Source: Planctomycetota bacterium (lineage in GTDB: Bacteria > Planctomycetota > UBA1135 > UBA2386). From it: DNA of 9,014 nucleotides. Under the pieces are notes generated by a model. That model was not told the origin of the DNA, made no database searches, and saw only the letters and a program-made list of their open reading frames with translations. Where the stretch lies: contig JAGQRA010000955.1 in assembly GCA_020425885.1 (NCBI GenBank), positions 1 through 9,014 of the forward strand, in the 5' to 3' direction. The position numbers were made by a program, and so were the translations under genes. Positions 5,752 to 9,014 of this stretch are shown here, piece by piece; the first letter of the stretch is position 1; every line of letters begins with the position of its first letter.

Positions 5752-7422
5752 ATGACGATCCGGCGCGAGTTGCTCGAGCACGGCGGTCACCTGCGCACCG
5801 GCACCGAGCTGTTGCACGATCCGAAGCGCAACAAGGGCACGGCGTTCTCACCGGCCGAACGCGAGGCCCTCGGCCTGCGCGGCCTGCTGCCGCCCCACGC
5901 CTTCAGCGAGCGGGAGCAGGTGCAGCGGGCGCTCGAGAACATCCGGCGCTCGGCCGACCCGCTGCAGCGCTACATCGCGATGGCGGCGCTGCAGGATCGC
6001 AACGAGACCCTCTACTTCCGCGTGCTGCTCGACAACCTGACCGAGCTGATGCCGATCGTCTACACGCCGACGGTCGGTCAGGCCTGCCAGCAGTTCGGCC
6101 ACATCTTCCGCCGCCCGCGCGGCCTGTTCGTCTCGGTCGAGGATCGCGGCCGCATCGGCGAGGTGCTGCAGAACTGGCCGGTGCGCGACGTCCGCGTCAT
6201 CGTCGTCACCGACGGCGAACGCATCCTCGGTCTCGGCGATCTCGGCGCGCACGGCATGGGCATTCCGGTCGGCAAGCTCAACCTCTACACTGCCTGCGCC
6301 GGCATCGATCCACGTCTCTGCCTGCCGATCACGCTCGACGTCGGCACCGACAACACCGCCCTGCTCGACGATCTGCTCTACGTCGGCCTGCGGCGGCCGC
6401 GGCTGCGCGGCGGCGACTACGACGAGTTCCTCGACGAGTTCGTCACCGCCGTCATGCGGGCCTATCCGCGCGTGCTGCTGCAGTTCGAGGACTTCGGCAA
6501 CCGCCACGCGTTCACCCTGCTGGCGCGCTATCGCGATCGGCTGTGCTGCTTCAACGACGATATCCAGGGCACCGCGGCGGTCGCCCTGGCCGGCATCCTG
6601 GCGTCGCTGCGGGTCACCGGCGGCAGCCTCGCCGATCACCGGCTGCTGTTCCTCGGCGCCGGTGAGGCCGGCACCGGCATCGCCGATCTGATCACCGCCG
6701 AACTCATAGCCTCTGGCATGGCCGCGGATGACGCCCGCCGGCATTGCTGGCTCGTCGACAGCAAGGGCCTGGTCACGGCCTGCCGCCAGGACCTGGCGCC
6801 GCACAAGCGACCCTACGCCCACGGCCACGCGCCAGTCGATTCGTTGCTCGGCGCCGTGCGGGCGCTGCGGCCGACGGCGTTGATCGGAGTCTCGGGTCAG
6901 CCGCAGGCCTTCACCGAGCCGGTGGTGTCGACGATGGCGGCGATGAACGATCACCCGCTGGTGTTCGCGCTGTCGAACCCGACGGCCAAGGCCGAGTGCA
7001 CGGCGCGCCAGGCCTACACCTGGTCGGGCGGGCAGGCGATCTTCGCCAGCGGCAGCCCGTTCGACCCGGTCGAGTTCGCCGGTCGCACGCACGTGCCGGG
7101 CCAGGGCAACAACGCCTACGTGTTTCCCGGCGTCGGGCTCGGCATCACGGCCAGCGGCGCCAGCCGGGTTCCGGACGAGATGTTCCGCATCGCCGCGCGC
7201 GTGCTGGCCGGGATGACCTCGGAGGCGGACCTGATGCGGGGCTGCCTCTACCCGCCGCTCTCCGACATCCGCGCCGTGTCGCTGCAGATCGGCGCGGCCG
7301 TCGCGGAGTATGCCTGGGACCACGATCTCACGACGCAGGCGCGGCCAAAGGACGTGCTCGCGCACGTGCGTTCGTTCGTCTACGAGCCGGACTACGACAG
7401 CTACGTGGTGGGGGGCGATTGA
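5752..7422 (+). CDS. maeA: Malic enzyme, long (MaeA/eukaryotic-type) form, oxaloacetate-decarboxylating, NADP-type residues
   Basis: This 556-residue cytosolic enzyme converts L-malate to pyruvate and CO2 while reducing NAD(P)+, linking the TCA cycle to pyruvate and supplying reducing power. It is full length for the long family (E. coli MaeA and animal or plant enzymes, about 560-590 residues). The N-terminus LLHDPKRNKGTAFS (20-33) and GLLPP fit the family start. Visible active-site elements are Tyr104 in VYTPTVG, Lys175 in PVGKLNLYTACAG, Glu246-Asp247 in QFEDFGN, Asp269-Asp270 in FNDDIQGT, Asn409 in LSNPT and Asn454 in QGNNAY. The dinucleotide fold has GAGEAGTGIA (302-311). LVDSKGL (334-340) plus PHKRPYAH (350-357) resembles animal and plant NADP enzymes, where the Ser-Lys pair and a later Lys contact the 2'-phosphate; human NAD-type ME2 has Lys-Tyr at the first pair. 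NADP preference is inferred, so the symbol names the family only, since E. coli MaeA uses NAD. ATG 5752 suits the family start; no Shine-Dalgarno is seen. A small CTGC-TTCG-GCAG hairpin lies downstream at 7480-7491. Confidence 0.95.
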   Translation: MTIRRELLEHGGHLRTGTELLHDPKRNKGTAFSPAEREALGLRGLLPPHAFSEREQVQRALENIRRSADPLQRYIAMAALQDRNETLYFRVLLDNLTELMPIVYTPTVGQACQQFGHIFRRPRGLFVSVEDRGRIGEVLQNWPVRDVRVIVVTDGERILGLGDLGAHGMGIPVGKLNLYTACAGIDPRLCLPITLDVGTDNTALLDDLLYVGLRRPRLRGGDYDEFLDEFVTAVMRAYPRVLLQFEDFGNRHAFTLLARYRDRLCCFNDDIQGTAAVALAGILASLRVTGGSLADHRLLFLGAGEAGTGIADLITAELIASGMAADDARRHCWLVDSKGLVTACRQDLAPHKRPYAHGHAPVDSLLGAVRALRPTALIGVSGQPQAFTEPVVSTMAAMNDHPLVFALSNPTAKAECTARQAYTWSGGQAIFASGSPFDPVEFAGRTHVPGQGNNAYVFPGVGLGITASGASRVPDEMFRIAARVLAGMTSEADLMRGCLYPPLSDIRAVSLQIGAAVAEYAWDHDLTTQARPKDVLAHVRSFVYEPDYDSYVVGGD

Positions 7423-7592
7423 GTTGATCGAACCACCTCGGCACTCGGCCGCCGCAGAGCATCTGCTCGCGAACCGCGCCTGCTTCGGCAGCTTGCAGCC
7501 GTAGCATCGGGATCGTCACCGCGCCCCGCAGCGAGGTATGCTCGCGACGCGGCTGTGCCCCATTCCGGTTCCTGCTCGCCGATCCGAACGCC
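7423..7592. other. Intergenic region between the malic enzyme and the second secreted protein
   Basis: This 170-bp stretch has no credible gene. It holds a short stem with a TTCG tetraloop (7480-7491), which may mark the 3' end of the malic enzyme message, and an inverted repeat GCGAG-GTATG-CTCGC (7531-7545) that contains the TATGCT motif. The secreted-protein gene therefore probably has its own promoter. Confidence 0.45.
7537..7542 (+). promoter_or_regulatory. TATGCT -10-like hexamer upstream of the 7593 secreted-protein gene
   Basis: TATGCT lies 50 bases before the ATG at 7593 and overlaps the perfect 5-bp inverted repeat GCGAG/CTCGC at 7531-7545. It is the third copy of this hexamer noted in the window. 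All three lie between genes and point toward a gene for an exported protein. No good -35 element is seen at 16-18 bases upstream. Confidence 0.35.
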
Positions 7593-8582
7593 ATGAGACT
7601 CACCACCCTGTCCGCTCTCTCGTTGCTCCCCCTCTTCGCCATCTCCGCCACGGCCCAGGCCTACGTCATCGATCAGCCCCAGGGCAACGACACGTTCGGC
7701 GCCCGCTCGACCGGCCAGACCTTCACCCCCGGCGTCGGCGTCACCCCGACCCCCGGTCCAGGTAACCCGATCCTGTTCCTGACCGAGATGGATCTCTACC
7801 ACGGCAACTATGCCTCGGCTCTGCCGTCGGCCACGACCTGGCTCAAGATCTACGATGGTGACCCGCAGAACGGCGGCAACTTCGTCGGCATCTCGTCGAA
7901 CACGGTCGACACCACCGGGCTCACGTTCCGCACGCTGATGCACTGGGACTTCGCCCAGCTGCCGCTGCTGACGACAACCGAGTACTGGGCGGTGATGTCC
8001 TCGACCAGCTCGCCGGCCACGATCGACGTCGCCGAGGTCTCGCTCGAGACCGCGCCGCGCGGCCTCGTGCCGCCAGGCGCCTATGCCGGCGGTGCTGGCC
8101 TGATCGCCAACATCGTCAAGCACACCAACGACGTCGACGCCCGGTTCACGGCCCGCTTCTTCAACGGTGTCATCGGCTCGTTCACCGTCTCCGGCACCGG
8201 CTGTCCGAGCTCGGTCGGCCAGGCGAGCCTGTCGTCGGCGAACACGCCGCGCATCGGCCAGACCTTCCAGGCCGACTTCGCCAACCTCGCTCCGACCGGG
8301 TTGCCGTTCGCCGTGTTCGGTCTCTCGGACACGACGTGGAACTCGCTGCCGTTGCCGCTGCCGCTGGCCAGCCTGATCCCTGGCACGCCGGCGGCCTGCA
8401 TGGTCATGGTCAGCCCCGATGCCGTGCAGCTGATGGCGCTGAGCGGCACCTCGGCGAGCGTGACCATGTCGCTGCCCAATTCGCCGAGCCTGCCCGGACT
8501 GCTGCTGTATCTGCAGGGCGCGCAGCTCGAAGGCGCCAGCGTCAGCGTGACGGCGAAGGGCACGATGCTGGTCGGCAACTGA
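7593..8582 (+). CDS. Secreted planctomycete-type protein with anchor-like beta domain and shared C-terminal module
   Basis: A 329-residue exported protein of unknown function. Residues 1-23 form a clear signal peptide (Arg2, core LSALSLLPLFAIS, cleavage at ATAQA-Y). The region from about 24 to 190 is a beta-rich domain that starts QTFTPG (42-47), continues with TEMDLYHG and WLKIYDGDP, and reaches TTEYWAVMSS (128-137). This order (quasi-FTP, then a strand ending in IYDGD, then a YWxVxS strand) resembles the choice-of-anchor-type beta-sandwich domains of extracellular proteins. Residues about 203-329 form the C-terminal module shared with the protein at 3422-5014: GTGC, then TPRIGQTF, FGLS, PLPLPLASLIPG, AAC, SLPNSPSLPG, LYLQG and a final VGN. 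A surface or extracellular structural role is inferred; there is no catalytic motif. ATG 7593 directly starts the signal peptide and lacks a Shine-Dalgarno. It lies 170 bp after the malic enzyme, probably on its own promoter. Confidence 0.8.
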   Translation: MRLTTLSALSLLPLFAISATAQAYVIDQPQGNDTFGARSTGQTFTPGVGVTPTPGPGNPILFLTEMDLYHGNYASALPSATTWLKIYDGDPQNGGNFVGISSNTVDTTGLTFRTLMHWDFAQLPLLTTTEYWAVMSSTSSPATIDVAEVSLETAPRGLVPPGAYAGGAGLIANIVKHTNDVDARFTARFFNGVIGSFTVSGTGCPSSVGQASLSSANTPRIGQTFQADFANLAPTGLPFAVFGLSDTTWNSLPLPLPLASLIPGTPAACMVMVSPDAVQLMALSGTSASVTMSLPNSPSLPGLLLYLQGAQLEGASVSVTAKGTMLVGN

Positions 8583-8786
8583 TCGACCCGTTCCGGCGCC
8601 GTTCACCATGAGTCGCCGGATCCTGGCGCATCCCGAATCCGGGATCACGTTGCGGTTTCGTCGTCCGCCGTGCGCTCGCACCCGCGTGCTCTCGGGGAGC
8701 GTAGCTGTCGCGGTGCCACGGCTCCGAACGCGGTGTTCGGGCGATGGCATTCCGCGGGCCCGGGCTTCGCCTGAGGCGCAAACGCG
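8583..8786. other. Intergenic region with two hairpins
   Basis: This 204-bp stretch has no credible gene on either strand. It contains two perfect 6-bp stems: ATCCCG-AATC-CGGGAT (8630-8645), 47 bases after the preceding stop, and CCGAAC-GCGGT-GTTCGG (8724-8740). The first could end or protect the message of the secreted-protein gene, but no T-run follows it. The second is a possible leader structure of the next gene. Confidence 0.4.
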
Positions 8787-9014
8787 ATGATCGAAACCGC
8801 CCCTTCGTCCAAGGCCCGAACGCGCATGCTACGGGTCGTCGTCCTGATCGCCGGCCTCGCCCTCACCTGTTGCAAGAAGGGCTCGTCCTCGGGCGACATC
8901 GGTCCGGCGCCGATCGCGTCGCTGCGCGGCACCGTGCTGACCACCGGCGGCGAGCCGATCGGCGGGCTCACGGTCCGCAGCGGCACGGTGCTGTCGACCG
9001 AGAGTGACGAGAAC
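8787..9014 (+). CDS. Lipoprotein with a carboxypeptidase-regulatory-like domain, partial (runs off the end)
   Basis: Only the first 76 codons are present. A basic n-region (SKARTRMLR) is followed by a hydrophobic core (VVVLIAGLAL) and a TCC at residues 27-29, so the protein looks like a lipoprotein with Cys28 or Cys29 as the lipidation site; the lipobox is not perfect. A Lys-Lys-Gly/Ser-rich linker follows. LRGTVLTTGGEPIGGLTV (from residue 46) and the final STESDEN match the start of a CarboxypepD_reg-like domain, in which G-x-V, then P-x-x-G-x-x-V and a T-x-x-x-G strand follow in order. ATG 8787 is chosen because GAGG lies 10 bases upstream (8773-8776), the clearest ribosome-binding site in the window; an internal ATG at 8826 would also leave a short signal peptide. 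What lies beyond the window, and so the role, is unknown. Confidence 0.7.
   Translation, partial: MIETAPSSKARTRMLRVVVLIAGLALTCCKKGSSSGDIGPAPIASLRGTVLTTGGEPIGGLTVRSGTVLSTESDEN

Noticed and set aside
5848..7365. 505-residue open frame on the minus strand inside the malic enzyme
   Set aside because: It is exactly antisense to a full-length enzyme with all catalytic motifs. Its Arg/Ala/Gly-rich, low-hydrophobic sequence is a typical GC-rich shadow.
7401..8750. 449-residue open frame on the minus strand over the second secreted protein
   Set aside because: It opposes a gene with a clear signal peptide and conserved C-terminal module, and its composition is shadow-like.
1..9014. tRNA, rRNA, CRISPR array, transposase, integrase, prophage or antiphage system
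   Set aside because: I looked on both strands and saw no cloverleaf, regular spaced repeats, recombinase motif or defence-type domain. The repertoire is metabolic and envelope-related.

Overview
The window is GC-rich DNA (apart from its first 54 bases) from a bacterium that is most likely a planctomycete or a close relative. This is inferred from two large secreted beta-rich proteins that end in the same C-terminal module, a type I associate with planctomycete genomes, and from the near absence of Shine-Dalgarno sequences before the genes. No rRNA, tRNA, CRISPR array, integrase or transposase was seen, so the species cannot be fixed from this window.

Layout. From about 5630 down to 34 five genes lie on the minus strand. 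In transcription order they are: a small NTF2/SnoaL-like lipoprotein (5628-5116); a 530-residue secreted protein with a nidogen-like middle and the shared C-terminal module (5014-3422); a membrane-anchored protein with two carboxypeptidase-regulatory-like repeats (3297-2173); a FabZ-type hotdog dehydratase (2060-1581); and a multi-spanning GT-C/TMTC-like membrane protein (1584-34). Only the last two are tightly linked: the GTG start of the membrane protein overlaps the TGA of the dehydratase in a GTGA. The other gaps are 100-125 bp and contain hairpins or promoter-like motifs, so the run may be several transcripts. From 5752 rightward three genes lie on the plus strand: a full-length long-form malic enzyme (5752-7422), a second secreted protein with the same C-terminal module (7593-8582), and the first 76 residues of a lipoprotein that begins a carboxypeptidase-regulatory-like domain and runs off the end (from 8787).

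How the genes work together. The malic enzyme is the only gene with a clear central-metabolic role. Most of the others encode envelope or exported proteins: two lipoproteins, two secreted proteins, one membrane-anchored beta-domain protein and one polytopic membrane protein. The dehydratase/GT-C pair is the best candidate for a functional unit, perhaps modifying a lipid or lipid-linked glycan, but the substrate cannot be read from the sequence. I find no coherent new multi-gene system. The most notable signals are the shared secreted-protein module on both sides of the malic enzyme, a TATGCT motif repeated upstream of three exported-protein genes, NADP-type residues in the malic enzyme, the overlap-coupled dehydratase/GT-C pair, and an abrupt AT-rich block at the left edge that forms the end of the GT-C gene and may be an assembly artefact.
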